DNA of 64,000 nt. Origin: Sipunculus nudus (Eukaryota; Annelida; Sipuncula; Golfingiida; Sipunculidae). The notes below the pieces were generated by a model, which worked only from the letters and a program-made list of their open reading frames with translations, did no database searches and was not told the origin of the DNA. The stretch's first letter is position 1; each line of letters opens with the position of its first letter. Position numbers and translations under genes: made by a program. Positions 39,531 to 52,987 of the stretch are shown in pieces. The stretch spans positions 43,282,362 to 43,346,361 of the forward strand of contig CM049307.1 of the NCBI GenBank assembly GCA_026874595.1. The letters are read 5' to 3'.

Positions 39531-41950
39531 ATATTATCTTCAAGCTGTGTAAGCCCAAGATGGACACCCTTAAGGCGGAAAACAGAAACACAGGAAACAG
39601 ACAGGGGTAAAAATATGCGTTCTTTCAACTTCGTTTTCGGAGGTGATTACCTATTAGTGCTCCTCCAAGAGGGCATGCGTTCATCCCCGTTCGTGTGTGT
39701 GTTTTTATGTGATTGTGATTGAACATAACTCGCGCAATCATTAACGGTATCTCGCGAAACTTTAAGGATATTTCGGGACTGGCCCAGAGAAGAAACGACT
39801 ATATTCTGGTGTGGTGCGGATCCGGTACATTTTCCGGTTTCAGGAACGTCATCAAGGAATATCCACAAATGTACAGTCACATATGCAAGAAAAAAACCTT
39901 GGAATATGGGCCGAATATGTGAATGCAAACACGGGTTCGGGAGCATCCTACAGTGGGGGGGGGGGGGGGGACCCTCCTGGGCGGAGGCTTGCATTCTTTA
40001 GAATACAGATCTTTAGTTGCTATATGAAACACATATGTTGACTTTATATGCAATGTACCTCTGTACCTTCAGCTGTGTTCAGAGTAAAAGGACCCTCAGT
40101 CCACTTCAGGCTCAACATTTCTGTGACGTCACAGACCGTATTGGTCCAGAGCGAGGTGCTTCAATAAAAGAATTAATAATTCAGGAGAAAGGAGGTCTAG
40201 CTCCATTGAGGCGTTTTCTTCATTACCAATTCGCTGTTATGTTATGTTAATCACTCGTGATTTCTCAAGCGAGGATAATTCCTTCTCCTTGTTATCACAC
40301 CACCAGTAAACAGAGTGGCATAATGTAAATCTTATTTCATTTGAGACGGGTTAATGTACGTCAACGTTACAGAATACCCATACAGGATTTTTCCTTTACA
40401 TAATCACAAAGAAATCAGGAAATAGTTCTGTTTTTAAAGCTTGGTTACATTTTAATATTAGTGGCGAGTACTGTTTGTCTTGTGCTTTAATGGTTTAAAC
40501 AATCTGGGGTTGTTTTAAAAGCATCATGATACGAAGTCCGGCTGTGTTTTTCGGTAATAAACGCTTTTTTTTATATATATTTTTGGTCGAAAATAGGGCG
40601 CCCCCTCTTAATTCGCCCTTGAAATCATATATGCATGTGTGGTCTTGTGAGCGTGCACACAAGCACCTCTACTTGAATGTGTTTGACCCGAAAAGTAAGT
40701 CTTGCATATAACATTGTTTTTCATGATCCTATATTATAACCTATATTTTCTCTATTGCCAGCACCCCATCAAACCTAGGTATATTATGGTTTAGAATAAT
40801 ATATATATTTTTTTCCCATTTTCTGTTTAATATCAATATATTCCGTATCACCTTATGACTTACATATGTACGCATATATGTTTAATATCTAATTCTGTTA
40901 AATCACTATTCAGTGAACGTAATTTCGTCTAGGGAAAATACTTTAAAAATGTATGAAATGGTAAAACAAATATCAAATTAATCAATAATATTCATGTTTA
41001 CTTACTTCTACCAACACTCTACGAGCATGCCATTCTGGTTTACACCATAGATATATAATTGGCAAAACATGCATGCAAACAACTAATACTTAAAGTTTAT
41101 GTTCAAAAGTTAACTGAGAGATAAAAACGTTTATAGGTAAATCAGATATTCATGTCGACTGATCAAAGTCGGTTGATAAGGTAGGTATAACGGAAGCACG
41201 GAGGCACAGACAGCTGACTGACAGGGGTATTGTCAGAACCTGTATTCCCAGGTAATGTTTCCATCAATTAATATTGGGACCTCTTCCGTGGCACTGCACT
41301 GGGACCTGTATAGACACTGAATGCTTGGGACTAGGCCTGGCGCTGTTTATATCTGGCAGAGTATTTTCTACTTTTATGTGAAAATATAATTTCATGCGTG
41401 TTGCTCGTCTTTCCTCGTCTTCAACAAGAAGACTATATTAAGGTTTCCAGTGAAAACGATGGGAATTAAATCACGTTCCTGCTATACTGGTTTGAGGTCA
41501 AAGGATATACCAACACAACCAAAATGGTATTAGTGTAACAACATGTGTACTCAATAAAAAAAATGCCTGCATTCCCAGACCTGTACCTGAAAGCGGTGTA
41601 GGAATATTCAATCCAGCTGTCAAGGGCAAATATGGCACGAAAAAAGGAAGAAATAACTAATCTAGAACATGGGTTACGTTCCGGCAAAATATGACGACAA
41701 CCATTTTATTTCAAGGTGAGGTAACCATGGACGTAAAGTTGAAATAGCTTGATAACTACTCTCATTGGCCCTCGGGAGTACTATTAAACACTTACAGGAA
41801 CACGGAGGGCCAAACACTGTAAAGTGATAAATTATCCAGCAGATGTACAACAAGCCAATAAATGGCGTTTACGATCTTTAATAACGGCAGCAGGTCACGT
41901 GTTCTGACAACTCTTGGCCAGTAACCCAGTTCGTGGAAGCAATTCACCGA
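39531..41950. other. Intergenic, G16 tract, palindromic CRE-like site, no gene
   Basis: G16 at 39,955-39,970. A perfect 14-bp palindrome CTGTGACGTCACAG (40,121-40,134) contains the CREB/ATF consensus TGACGTCA, but no transcript start is evident nearby. The rest is AT-rich without a supported exon. Confidence 0.45.
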
Positions 41951-42072
41951 AGCTCGAGCTGCACAATGGAGCTATTTCATCTAATTTCATGAGCATGGAA
42001 AGGAATACGTGTTTGCGTCATCAAGTTTAATCAGGGATTTATTTGACGATTTGAAATAAATATTTTGCAGCC

Positions 42073-42097
42073 ATGGAAACCCCAGGATCTTTGAGGG
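42073..42097 (+). CDS. Possible first coding exon of an unknown plus-strand gene
   Basis: CAGCCATGGAAACCCCAGG places an ATG in good context (G at +4), reads METPGSLR, then one base, and ends at a strong donor GTGAGTAAA. A CACGTG E-box lies about 180 bases upstream (about 41,896). ATTTTGCAG immediately before the ATG could equally be an acceptor. No phase-matched second exon was identified, so this is weak. Confidence 0.2.
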
Positions 42098-42170
42098 GTG
42101 AGTAAAATTCTGGGTTTTTTTTTTGTATAATCCCAGTGAATATTCTTCGCAATTTAATCGTTAGCTAATG

Positions 42171-42360
42171 CAGTAAATCCTCTCAAAGTGGGCACCTCCA
42201 TAAAGTGGACACCTCTATATAGTATGCACCTTTTGACAGTTCCGTTTTTTTTTCTCTCAATAAGTTTTGTTGCTGTCATGACCTCTATATAATTGGCATC
42301 TCAGTAAAGTGGATATTTTGGCCAAGTCCCAAGGAGGCCCACATTATAGAGGCTTCACTG
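42171..42360. mobile_element. CAGT..ACTG inverted-repeat element, copy 2
   Basis: CAGTAAATCCTCTCAAAGTG then GGCACCTCC at the left is mirrored by GGAGGCCCACATTATAGAGG then CTTCACTG at the right, an imperfect terminal inverted repeat of about 28 bp. Internal CACCTC and CTCTATATA repeats. MITE-like, noncoding. Confidence 0.65.
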
Positions 42361-42669
42361 TATTCGCTTAATTAACCGAATTATACATATATAATGGCAG
42401 TGCATGTTAATGTTATGTAGTGAATGGTAGCCAGCGCTTCCCCTCTTCATTGCCTGGATGTCAGCTGGTCCAAATCTGTTTGTGCTGCCTTCGTGCAATA
42501 CTGTTTCATTGATTTTCATGAGCATTAAACTAAACACGTTTAAAGCAGTGCACGTGCAAACGCGACATGCTATGGCTTATATATGCTTGTGACGTGCACC
42601 CTACAAACCTGGAATCCTTGTTTCCATGCGTTGTATGTACTACATTTGAATGTAAATATAAGGAAGCTG

Positions 42670-42671
<2 letters not shown>

Positions 42672-42721
<50 letters not shown>
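42672..42721. repeat. (GA)n microsatellite, 50 bp
   Basis: A pure GA run of about 25 units. Open frames across it on both strands are artefacts. Confidence 0.95.
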
Positions 42722-42723
<2 letters not shown>

Positions 42724-42999
42724 TCCACTGACGCCTGTATTTCCTATATTTTTCTATATTTTTAAGCATCTATTCCGTAACGTCCTATATTTTACTATAA
42801 CGTTTCAGGGCACAGCGATATAGATGTTATTACAGAATATAAATTTCTATATTTAATAAGTATTTTTGGAAATATTAAGGCCTTTATATTATTGTCCATG
42901 TCAGTGCGTCTATCCAAATATTATTAAACAGACATTTAAAAGCTGCTTGGAGAGTAGTTATCACGTAAACCTCGACTGTGCAGTGGGGGCTGCATGGTG

Positions 43000-43965
43000 C
43001 CTAACAAAGGAATGGTTGCGCCATCTACAACTTTTTTCGCGTGGTGTCCATGTCCGTGGCGTGATGTTCCCATATCTCAGGCCTGAAGTTTTGCATGGCC
43101 ACATATTTTTGATACTTGTGACTCGTTCCCAAGACCAGTACGCGAACTACAATCGCTTTGGGTGAAAATCACATAATTCAGTAGTGGGTCGATGTATCCG
43201 CCTGAAGTTTTGCAGTTTATCAGTTGATCTTGAATATTTTTTTTCATATACAAGAAAGATGGCGATACCTAATGAACAGTTTTTGAAAGCCGTGCGGATT
43301 ATTTTTGGTGAAAATCGCACATTTCAGGATTGGTTTGACGTCCCAATATGAAATAAAGCATGCCCATATATCTTAGATAGTTTGATCATGGACACAAGGT
43401 TTCATTGAATTACTTACAATTGTTTTTGCATGGCATGAAACCATGTGTAAGTTTTGGATGAAAATCATTCATGTCTTGGCAGTAGCTTAATGTAATTGCC
43501 TGAAAATTTTGCAGGTCCATTCATCTTGGACAACTTCCTCGTACATACAAAAGGTATCGCCACATAAATTAATGTCTTGCATGATTAATCTATGCCTTTA
43601 TCTCAAGAGTTGTTTGACATATCGGTATGAAAATTGGAATGTCCACAGATTTTGGATCGCTTTATCTCTACGCATGACTGGTAAAACCATAACCGTGTTT
43701 GCATGTACATATTTCACACACAGCATATCTCAGGAATGTTTTGACGTATCAACCTAACTCTTCGCATGCCCAGAGATAACCTCAACCCAAACAAAAGACT
43801 TTCAGCACCTAATATAATTCTTTTTGTGGCGTCCGTCCGTGCATCTTTAGACACTGGCATTTCTGATGCCACAAATTTTGAATGCTCTCGCAACATTAGG
43901 AATTCCATGCAAAAATGAATCCACACCAGTGTGCTTCGGCGGATCCATGTACAGGGTGTACTCGT
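43000..43965 (-). repeat. Ancient inverted relative of the GGTGGCGCCACC element
   Basis: Units of about 130-150 bp with GGCCTGAAGTTTTGCATGGC, GAAAATTTTGCAGGTCCATT, CATCTTGGACAACTT, GGTTTGACGTC and ATATCTCAGG match the reverse complement of the unit motifs in copies 1-3 (CCTGAAATTTTGCATG, CATCTTGGATAGCTT, GGTTTGAC, ATATCTC). The right end CTTCGGCGGATCCATGTAC resembles the inverted element terminus. The palindrome itself is eroded. About five units. Confidence 0.5.
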
Positions 43966-45777
43966 CGAGTGTCAATGTTATTTCCATAAATCATTTATCC
44001 ATAATATTTATATTATATAAATAAGTTATATACAAACTCCGGATGAAACCGTTACGGTCCAGCTTTAAAATTAAAAGACTCCTGGCTCTGATCACCTTGG
44101 TCTTTTGGCCTCGCACTACTATAGACCTCATTTTATGCTGACTGGGAATGCTTGGTTCCGAATTTGTGCAGCTCTTTAAATATTATTAAAATATACCCTG
44201 TATATAGGTTTATTACTACATAAATCCCTTTCAAAAGAAGATTCATGAAAAACCGTCCAAACTTACTCTAAGGTCAGCCCCAGTATATAATCAATTGGTG
44301 TTTAACCAATGAAGCTTTCCTTTTGGTTCATTTAATAAAATTCATTAACATTTTTAGTCAGGTTGACAATAGTCATAATTTGAATTCGGACTGGCCCCCA
44401 CACCACAATTTTGCCAATTTCCAATAGATCATGACGTCATCACGGGGAGGTGTTTGGTGCAATATAATCCACTAGTGTTATGATGTCTTTTTCTCGACAT
44501 ATTATCCATCAGTTCCGGTACCTGAACTGGGATGAATTCAAACCATGTCTGTCCAGGAAATTTGGCTGAAGTCAGTAAAGTTGATATCTATGTGAACGTT
44601 CAATTATTATCTATTTACTATTAGGCCCAAAGATTAGGACAAATTCAGAAGAGATAGAAATGAAAAGCTAAGGTCTATAAATAGTTAACTAGATGCAAGG
44701 TGTGATCCAACTGACTTAACAAGGCTGTCTGCTTAGTAGATGTGATGTTAGTCTCTTTCTACATATGATTTGGTAGGATTATGTCTAGAGGAGAAACTAA
44801 ATATCTTTATGATTTTATTGTTGATTAGTTGGGTTTATGCCAGGAAAGATGTAATTAAATGTTTAGGCGGATCAATATTTATTTAGATGTTACACCTAGA
44901 AACAAACAGGCCAGAAAACAGTGACACATTTTGAAGATTCAAGATCCTCACTTAACTTTCACCGGTCGGTTCCAAAACATTAGCGTATGCTCTTAGGTCC
45001 GTGATCCATCTTGCTTTCAATTTTATACGTTCTTTACACAGCGCTTAACTATAGGCCTACTCCCTATATCGTAAGAGCTGTTTGTTATGACCTCGTATCC
45101 TGAATTGCTACACCAGAGGGGAGCACTGTATTTTTGTTCAATCAGATGAGACCTTGTGCTGGAAGACACAGCCAAGCGAGGAATACACGGAGCCAATCAT
45201 ATTCATTTCGTTTTGAGTGACAGCTCATCGCCCCGGTAACCGTCTGAACAGGCCACAGGCTCAGAGAGAATTGCCCCAGACGTGGTTTGCTTAGGGCTTT
45301 GAGCACACAGGAAGCCCGGCCGGTGAGTTGTAATTCAAAGGAAACGTAACAACAAAGGCTGCGTGCACACCTCGCTGGCTGGTTTAAGTTCTGCAGACAA
45401 CAGATACATGGCTACGCTAACACAGTCATAATGTCATAATCGAATCGGTCGATGATGCGAGAATACAGAGGGAGCAATTAAAATTCGACCGTAAACTGCC
45501 ATCAAGCGGCGCTTGAAGCCCAGCTATGGGCGGAGCCAGGATGCCTGTCTAGTGTTTGTTTATTGGCATCTGCTTGGCTGCTTGTCACATCATACGCACG
45601 TTTTTATCAGCGGACAACGAACCGCCATCTGGTGTCTAAATATATCATAAACGGTCAAAGCTGGCAGCGTGAAAATCAGTTGCTTCTTTAGAAGCGCAAG
45701 ATTTCCGCTGCCTCGGATGCTTAAACTTTATTGAAATACATTGAGACCTGTCAGAGATACTGAAGCACATTGAAACA
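43966..45777. other. Intergenic; weak promoter/first-exon candidate near 45.2-45.3 kb
   Basis: A GC-richer stretch (about 45,215-45,322) ends in CCCGGCCG followed by donor GTGAGT. It could be a noncoding first exon on the plus strand but has no partner. A TGACGTCA-type site lies near 44,431. No other feature is supported. Confidence 0.25.
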
Positions 45778-48700
45778 CAGAGTGAGACACAACTTAATCA
45801 CAATAAATCTCAGCCAACTTATTATAAATATATAATATATTGATAGCAACCAAAATAAACGAAGAGTGAAACACAACTTATTCACAATAGATCTCAGCCA
45901 ACTAATAAATATATTGAAAGCAACCAAAATAAACGAAGAGTGAGACACAATTTAATCACAATAAATCTCAGCCAACTTATAAATATATTGATCGCAACCA
46001 AAATAAACGAAGAGTGAGACACAACTTAATCACAATAAATCTCAGCCAACTTATAAATATATTGATAGCAACCAAAATAAACGAAGAGTGAGATACAACT
46101 TAATCACAATAAATCTCAGCCAACTTATAAATATATTGATAGCAACCAAAATAAACGAAGAGTGAGACACAACGTAATCACAATAAATCTCAGCCAACTT
46201 ATAAATATGTTGATAGCACAAAATAAACGAAGAGTGAGACACAACGTAATCATAATAAATCTCAGCCAACATATAAATATATTGATAGCAACCAAAATAA
46301 ACGAAGAGTGAGACACAACTTAATCACAATAAATCTCAGCCAACTTATAAATATATTGATAGCAACCAAAATAAACGAAAAGTGAAACACAACTTAATCA
46401 CAATAAATCTCAGCCAACTTATAAATATATTGATAGCAACCAAAATAAACGAAGAGTGAGACACAACTTAATCACAATGAATCTCAGCCAACTTATAAAT
46501 ATATTGATAGCAACCAAAATAAACGAAGAGTGAGACACAACTTAATCACAATAAATCTCAGCCAACTTATAAATATATTGATAGCAACCAAAATAAACGA
46601 AGAGTGAGACAAAACTTAATCACAATAAATCTCAGCCAACTTATAAATATGTTGATAGCAACCAAAATAAACGAAAAGTGAAACACAACTTAATCACAAT
46701 GAATCTCACCCAACTTGTAAATATATTGATAGCAACCAAAATAAACGAAGAGTAAGACACAACTTAACCACAATGAATCTCAGCCAACTTATAAATATAT
46801 TGATAGCAATCAAAATAAACGAAGAGTGAGACACAACTTAATCACAATAAATCTCAGCCAACTTATAAATATATTGATAGCAACCAAAATAAACGAAGAG
46901 TGAGATACAACGTAATCACAATAAATCTCAGCCAACTTATAAATATATTGATAGCAACCAAAATAAACGAAGAGTAAGACACAACGTAATCACAATAAAT
47001 CTCAGCCAACTTATAAATATATTGATAGCAACCAAAATAAACGAAGAGTGAGACACAACGTAATCACAATAAATCTCAGCCAACTTATAAATATGTTGAT
47101 AGCAACCAAAATAAACGAAGAGTGAGACACAACGTAATCACAATAAATCTCAGCCAACTTATAAATATGTTGATAGCAACCAAAATAAACGAAGAGTGAG
47201 ACACAACGTAATCACAATAAATCTCAGCCAACTTATAAATATATTGATAGCAACCAAAATAAAAGAAGAGTGAGACACAACTTAATTACAATAAATCTCA
47301 GCCAACTTATAAATATGTTGATATCAACCAAAATAAACGAAAAGTGAAACACAACTTAATCACAATAAATCTCAGCCAACTTATAAATATATTGATAGCA
47401 ACCAAAATAAACAAAGAGTGAGATACAACTTAATCACAATAAATCTCAGCCAACTTATAAATATATTGATAGCAACCAAAATAAACGAAGAGTGAGACAC
47501 AACTTAATCACAATAAATCTCAGCCAACTTATAAATATATTGATAGCAACCAAAATAAACGAAGAGTGAGACACAACTTAATCACAATAAATCTCAGCTA
47601 ACTTATAAATATATTGATAGCAACCAAAATAAACGAAGAGTGAGACACAACTTAATCACAATAAATCTCAGCCAACTTATAAATATATTGATAGCAACCA
47701 AAATAAACGAAGAGTGAGACAAAACTTAATCACAATAAATCTCAGCCAACTTATAAATATGTTGATAGCAACCAAAATAAACGAAAAGTGAAACACAACT
47801 TAATCACAATGAATCTCACCCAACTTGTAAATATATTGATAGCAACCAAAATAAACGAAGAGTAAGACACAACTTAACCACAATGAATCTCAGCCAACTT
47901 ATAAATATATTGATAGCAATCAAAATAAACGAAGAGTGAGACACAACTTAATCACAATAAATCTCAGCCAACTTATAAATATATTGATAGCAACCAAAAT
48001 AAACGAAGAGTGAGATACAACGTAATCACAATAAATCTCAGCCAACTTATAAATATATTGATAGCAACCAAAATAAACGAAGAGTAAGACACAACGTAAT
48101 CACAATAAATCTCAGCCAACTTATAAATATATTGATAGCAACCAAAATAAACGAAGAGTGAGACACAACGTAATCACAATAAATCTCAGCCAACTTATAA
48201 ATATGTTGATAGCAACCAAAATAAACGAAGAGTGAGACACAACGTAATCACAATAAATCTCAGCCAACTTATAAATATGTTGATAGCAACCAAAATAAAC
48301 GAAGAGTGAGACACAACGTAATCACAATAAATCTCAGCCAACTTATAAATATATTGATAGCAACCAAAATAAAAGAAGAGTGAGACACAACTTAATTACA
48401 ATAAATCTCAGCCAACTTATAAATATGTTGATATCAACCAAAATAAACGAAAAGTGAAACACAACTTAATCACAATAAATCTCAGCCAACTTATAAATAT
48501 ATTGATAGCAACCAAAATAAACAAAGAGTGAGATACAACTTAATCACAATAAATCTCAGCCAACTTATAAATATATTGATAGCAACCAAAATAAACGAAG
48601 AGTGAGACACAACTTAATCACAATAAATCTCAGCCAACTTATAAATATATTGATAGCAACCAAAATAAACGAAGAGTGAGACACAACTTAATCACAATAA

Positions 48701-49857
48701 ATCTCAGCTAACTTATAAATATATTGATAGCAACCAAAATAAACGAAGAGTGAGACACAACGTAATCACAATAAATCTCAGCCAACTTATAAATATATTG
48801 ATAGCAACCAAAATAAACGAAGAGTGAGACACAACTTAATCACAATGAATCTCAGCCAACTTATAAATATATTGATAGCAACCAAAATAAACGAAGAGTG
48901 AGACACAACTTAATCACAATAAATCTCAGCTAACTTATAAATATATTGAGAGCAACCAAAATAAACGAAGAGTGAGACACAACGTAATCACAATAAATCT
49001 CAGCCAACTTATAAATATATTGATAGCAACCAAAATAAACGAAGAGTGAGACACAACTTAATCACAATAAATCTCAGCCAACTTATAAATATATTGATAG
49101 CAACCAAAATAAACGAAGAGTGAGACACAACTTAATCACAATGAATCTCAGCCAACTTATAAATATATTGATAGCACCAAAATAAACGAAGAGTGAGACA
49201 CAACTTAATCACAATAAATCTCAGCTAACTTATAAATATATTGAGAGCAACCAAAATAAACGAAGAGTGAGACACAACTTAATCACAATAAATCTCAGCT
49301 AACTTATAAATATATTGATAGCAACCAAAATAAACGAAGAGTGAGACACAACTTAATCACAATAAATCTCAGCTAACTTATAAATATATTGAGAGCAACC
49401 AAAATAAACGAAGAGTGAGACACAACTTAATCACAATAAATCTCAGCTAACTTATAAATATATTGATAGCAACCAAAATAAACGAAGAGTGAGACACAAC
49501 TTAATCACAATAAATCTCAGCTAACTTATAAATATATTGATAGCAACCAAAATAAACGAAGAGTGAGACACAACTTAATCACAATAAATCTCAGCTAACT
49601 TATAAATATATTGAGAGCAACCAAAATAAACGAAGAGTGAGACACAACTTAATCACAATGAATCTCAGCCAACTTATAAATATATTGATAGCACCAAAAT
49701 AAACGAAGAGTGAGACACAACTTAATCACAATAAATCTCAGCTAACTTATAAATATATTGAGAGCAACCAAAATAAACGAAGAGTGAGACACAACTTAAT
49801 CACAATAAATCTCAGCTAACTTATAAATATATTGAGAGCAACCAAAATAAACGAAGA
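45778..49857. repeat. 74-bp satellite array, about 55 copies
   Basis: The monomer reads CAACCAAAATAAACGAAGAG / TGAGACACAACTTAATCACA / ATAAATCTCAGCCAACTTAT / AAATATATTGATAG, which is 74 bases, confirmed by spacing between repeats (46,023 and 46,097). Variants segregate: CTTAAT/CGTAAT, CAGCCAAC/CAGCTAAC, TTGATAG/TTGAGAG, GAAGAGTGAGAC/GAAAAGTGAAAC. Monomers with the GAAAAGTGAAAC..CTCACCCAACTTG set recur 1,110 bp apart. Minus-strand open frames through the array are artefacts of a unit not divisible by three. Confidence 0.97.
46490..48761. repeat. 1,110-bp higher-order duplication inside the satellite
   Basis: The pattern of variant monomers from about 46,490 to 47,600 repeats from about 47,600 to 48,710 with an offset of exactly 1,110 bases (15 monomers): 46,651/47,761, 46,691/47,801, 47,261/48,371 and 47,595/48,705 all correspond. 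Outside these limits the offset match breaks (46,489 versus 47,599; 47,652 versus 48,762). Boundaries were read by eye at landmarks, not base by base. Confidence 0.85.
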
Positions 49858-52084
49858 TGTCTCATTGACCAGAGTTTTGAGTATTTGTTTTCTGTTTAAA
49901 CCCTACCCCCATCCAACCCTTTCCTTCTCCCGTATCCACATAACACCGTGCCCCTGTCCGTCCGGAAGAACCCCGGGGCTATTTCGCCTGCCGGTACAGA
50001 CCCCGTTTACCGCGTGTAAGAGATAATCAGAGGGCCTATCTCAGTCTCAAGAGTCCATGTAGGAAGCAAAGATATCACGAACTCTATTGCACTCGCCCCC
50101 TCTTGAAGGACCACCCCTAATAACAGGTCGTACCACCTCGGAGTCGATCTAAATAAAGAGTCCAGCACTGCTGTCTCCCCGACGGTACTGGGCGAAGTTG
50201 TATTTACGACCAGTCTGGGTATATGGCGAGGTTGGCCATGGGCAGAGCAGAACTTCTCAAATATTGGTGCTGTGACGGTTCCTGATATGAGTACTATTTT
50301 ACAATTTCTTTTATTGCAATCTTATCTCTTTGGCGGTTTGTCTTTAATTTAAAACGTATATTCAAGGTAGATGTTTATAATATCTAATAAAATATGTTTT
50401 GGTCCGGAAGCTAATATTAGGGGGTAAAGAATATTAAATTTAATTTTGATCTTCACTTCCAAGATTGCAGCAGGGCTAGCATCTGTTTTCTCTGACAGAT
50501 TGTTGTCAGATTGTAAGCGTTCCTTTATTCAGAATCTGCAGCCACTGGACCTCCTATGGTGATATCTTGGGTCAATATCTTGTATATTTAGACCGCGACA
50601 TTCGAAAAAAAATTCGTTTAAATGTGTTGGACATATACATTTGACTTTTTCAGAAAAAAGAAAAAATTATTGAGTTGGCGTTCGACTTCGCTCCACTTCT
50701 TTTTTTTTTCAATGTAACAATGAAAGTTGTTTCTGCTGTGACTTTATATATCTGTGTCACATTCCCATCTTTGGTCCACACTCCAACGCCTTTTTGTAGC
50801 ATATCGCCCGACTGTTAACCCGCCCAGAAAGGTACCTGACATGGGGTTTAATTATGAGTTTAAACATTAAATTATGAGTACAGCCATTCTCGATGTTTAC
50901 GTAGCGACTTAGAAGAAATATTTTAACCGTAGGCCTACGTGACAGTCGGCATGATTGGATCGAAGGGGAGTAGAAAAGAACACAACCCTCCCCAGCTCCT
51001 GGTTGCCCTGGTACAAGGCTGATAATTACGTATCAACGCACGTAAAGACTTCAGGTTACCCCAATTTTAGGGTACCACACAGTATTGTGAAATCGATTTC
51101 AGATTTCCCCCGGGGGTAGTCTGAACGTAATTATAGGTTACCCCTGCACTGTTCAGAATACCCCCTGGCTGATGATACTAAATTATGAATTCTAATGCTT
51201 TATAACATGATAAATTACTTCAATAAACCACGAAAAGGATATTTAAAAGATTAAATTAATCTATGAAAATAATTTTATCGAAAATGTTAATTATATTGTA
51301 AAATTTATATCTACCCATACACATCATCAAAACGCATGCATGACATTTATAAGCAAATAACATGGCCGTAAGATACACTAATTCACACTAATTCGTCAAA
51401 TCAAGAAGAAAGAAATTATGTGAATAACAGGTAAACAAACATTAAAAAAAAACAGCTAACCTGAAATCGTAGGAGGTGATGTGAAAGCAATTTCAAGTTA
51501 ACCCCGGACATAATATGAATTACCTGGGTGGGGGTGGTGGTGGTAATCTGAAATCGCTGAATCAGGCCAGCTATGTAACTATTCTATGCATGAAAACCAG
51601 AAACCCTTCTTCGTGACCGGATTTGTTTGAAGGGTTGATAGATCACTCATATGTGACTCGACAAATATTATGGCATTTACAAGGTCGTCGCACGGTGACG
51701 GGACACATTTGAGGTGTTTGCTTTGTGAAAAGCAAGAACACAGTGTGGCGACACCTACCAAAACTTTCGAAAAGTAAAATGGTTTGAACATCGGCTGTTT
51801 CACGAAACAACAGATTCTGTCGAAAATGTTGTCATTAAATTTGACATTGTACAGAATAACGCATGACATATCTCTACCCCAATGATTCGTACTGGTTAAA
51901 CTGGGTTACTCGTTGCATTATTGTGACATATCTATACTTGTTATAAAAAGGATGACCATCTACAAGTCAGCCGTACGCTGTCAAAGTGGGGTATACAAAT
52001 GCAGGGCTTTCAAGAACGCGGGGGTAAGCGTCTCGAATTCTCACTCGGACGCTCGGTTCTGGGGATTTAAGCGTCCGACTTGAC
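49858..52084. other. Intergenic, no gene seen
   Basis: GC-richer just after the satellite (to about 50,280), then AT-rich. Short motifs such as GAAATCGATTTCAGATT..CCCCGGGGGTA near 51,090 and AATCTGAAATCG near 51,545 hint at a small dispersed repeat. No exon is supported. Confidence 0.35.
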
Positions 52085-52262
52085 TATTGGCCACCAAGTT
52101 CTCTCAGCAGATAGATTCCAATCTTCAGACTGTCCTCAGAGTATTTTCCTGTTGTATTTCCGTGCCCTTATCAAACCTGACCTCGCAATAATGCCAAAAC
52201 CGCTCACAGGGGCTTCCATTTTGCGTACACACTAACACCTGGATGTCACAAGTCGTACTTAG
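52085..52262 (+). repeat. Dispersed repeat (AGGATTTGGGC..), copy 3 (partial)
   Basis: GGCCACCAAGTTCTCTCAGC, AGATAGATTC, GACTGTCCTCAGAGTATTTT, CCGTGCCCTTATCAAACCTG and TTTTGCGTACACACTA follow the order of copy 2 at 39,262-39,530. Confidence 0.6.
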
Positions 52263-52326
52263 AATTTAAAGGTATACGGCTAGTAACACACACAGTAGGT
52301 CAGCTGGTTTTGCCAAACAAAACACA

Positions 52327-52987
52327 CTTAAAGATGCCTATTCACCTATAAAGTATACTGAATTAACACGAAAAATAGCGTCTCTCTTATGAAATAAATT
52401 GGTAACTGCTAAAATATTGCCCTGAAACCGTTTATTTATTCCTATACACGAGTGTTAGAAACAGTGGACCGTGCGCGATCACAGGCGTCAAGTTATAAAA
52501 ACAGCGCGTGGGACTCGAGCCGTATATGTCGCTGAGATGCCATGTCTGGCTTGGGCCCCAAAAACGTAAAACTATTCCCGCTGGCTGAAACATCGCATGT
52601 CTGATACCCGATACACGACTTGTGCTACCCATGTCATTTCCGCTGAGGCCCAAGGACCTATCCTACAATACTGTTGCGACAGGTTCTGCAGACAGTGAAT
52701 TTACATTCGGCCCATGGACCGTATTGTCCATCGAGCAGAGATATATCAGAGAACATAAAGGTTCATACATGGACTAGTTTGACTTCCCTTGATTGGGATC
52801 TGTCGCGCATGGGCAAAATCGGACCTCCGGCCACGCGGCCTTGTTTACTAAATCGCAAAGCCGTAACAAGACTCAAAGGGAGGTACTGAGACAGTGTGCT
52901 TGAATGATTTCGCTTTGGTAAAAAGCATAAGTTAACTGATAGTGTGAAAGAATAGGCATATTTATGCTCTTGATTAAGTCCCTTTAA
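52327..52987 (+). mobile_element. TTAAAGGG-ended MITE-like element, copy 3
   Basis: Starts CTTAAAGATGCCTATTCACC, ends GATTAAGTCCCTTTAA. Contains GAATTAACACGAAAAATAGC, AAAATATTGCCCTGAAACCG, GACCGTGCGCGATCACAGGC and AACTGATAGTGTGAAAGAAT in the same order as copy 1. Longer than copy 1 by internal insertion around 52,550-52,800. Confidence 0.68.

Noticed and set aside
39248-39610. 120-codon plus-strand frame
   Set aside because: It covers a dispersed repeat whose other copies (32.6 and 52.1 kb) do not keep the frame.
46051-46316. Repeated minus-strand frames (SWLRFIVIKL.. type) in the satellite
   Set aside because: Generated by the 74-bp tandem repeat in three frames; not a repeat protein gene.
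45778-49857. Possible CRISPR-like array
   Set aside because: Monomers are contiguous with no variable spacers, and the genome is eukaryotic.
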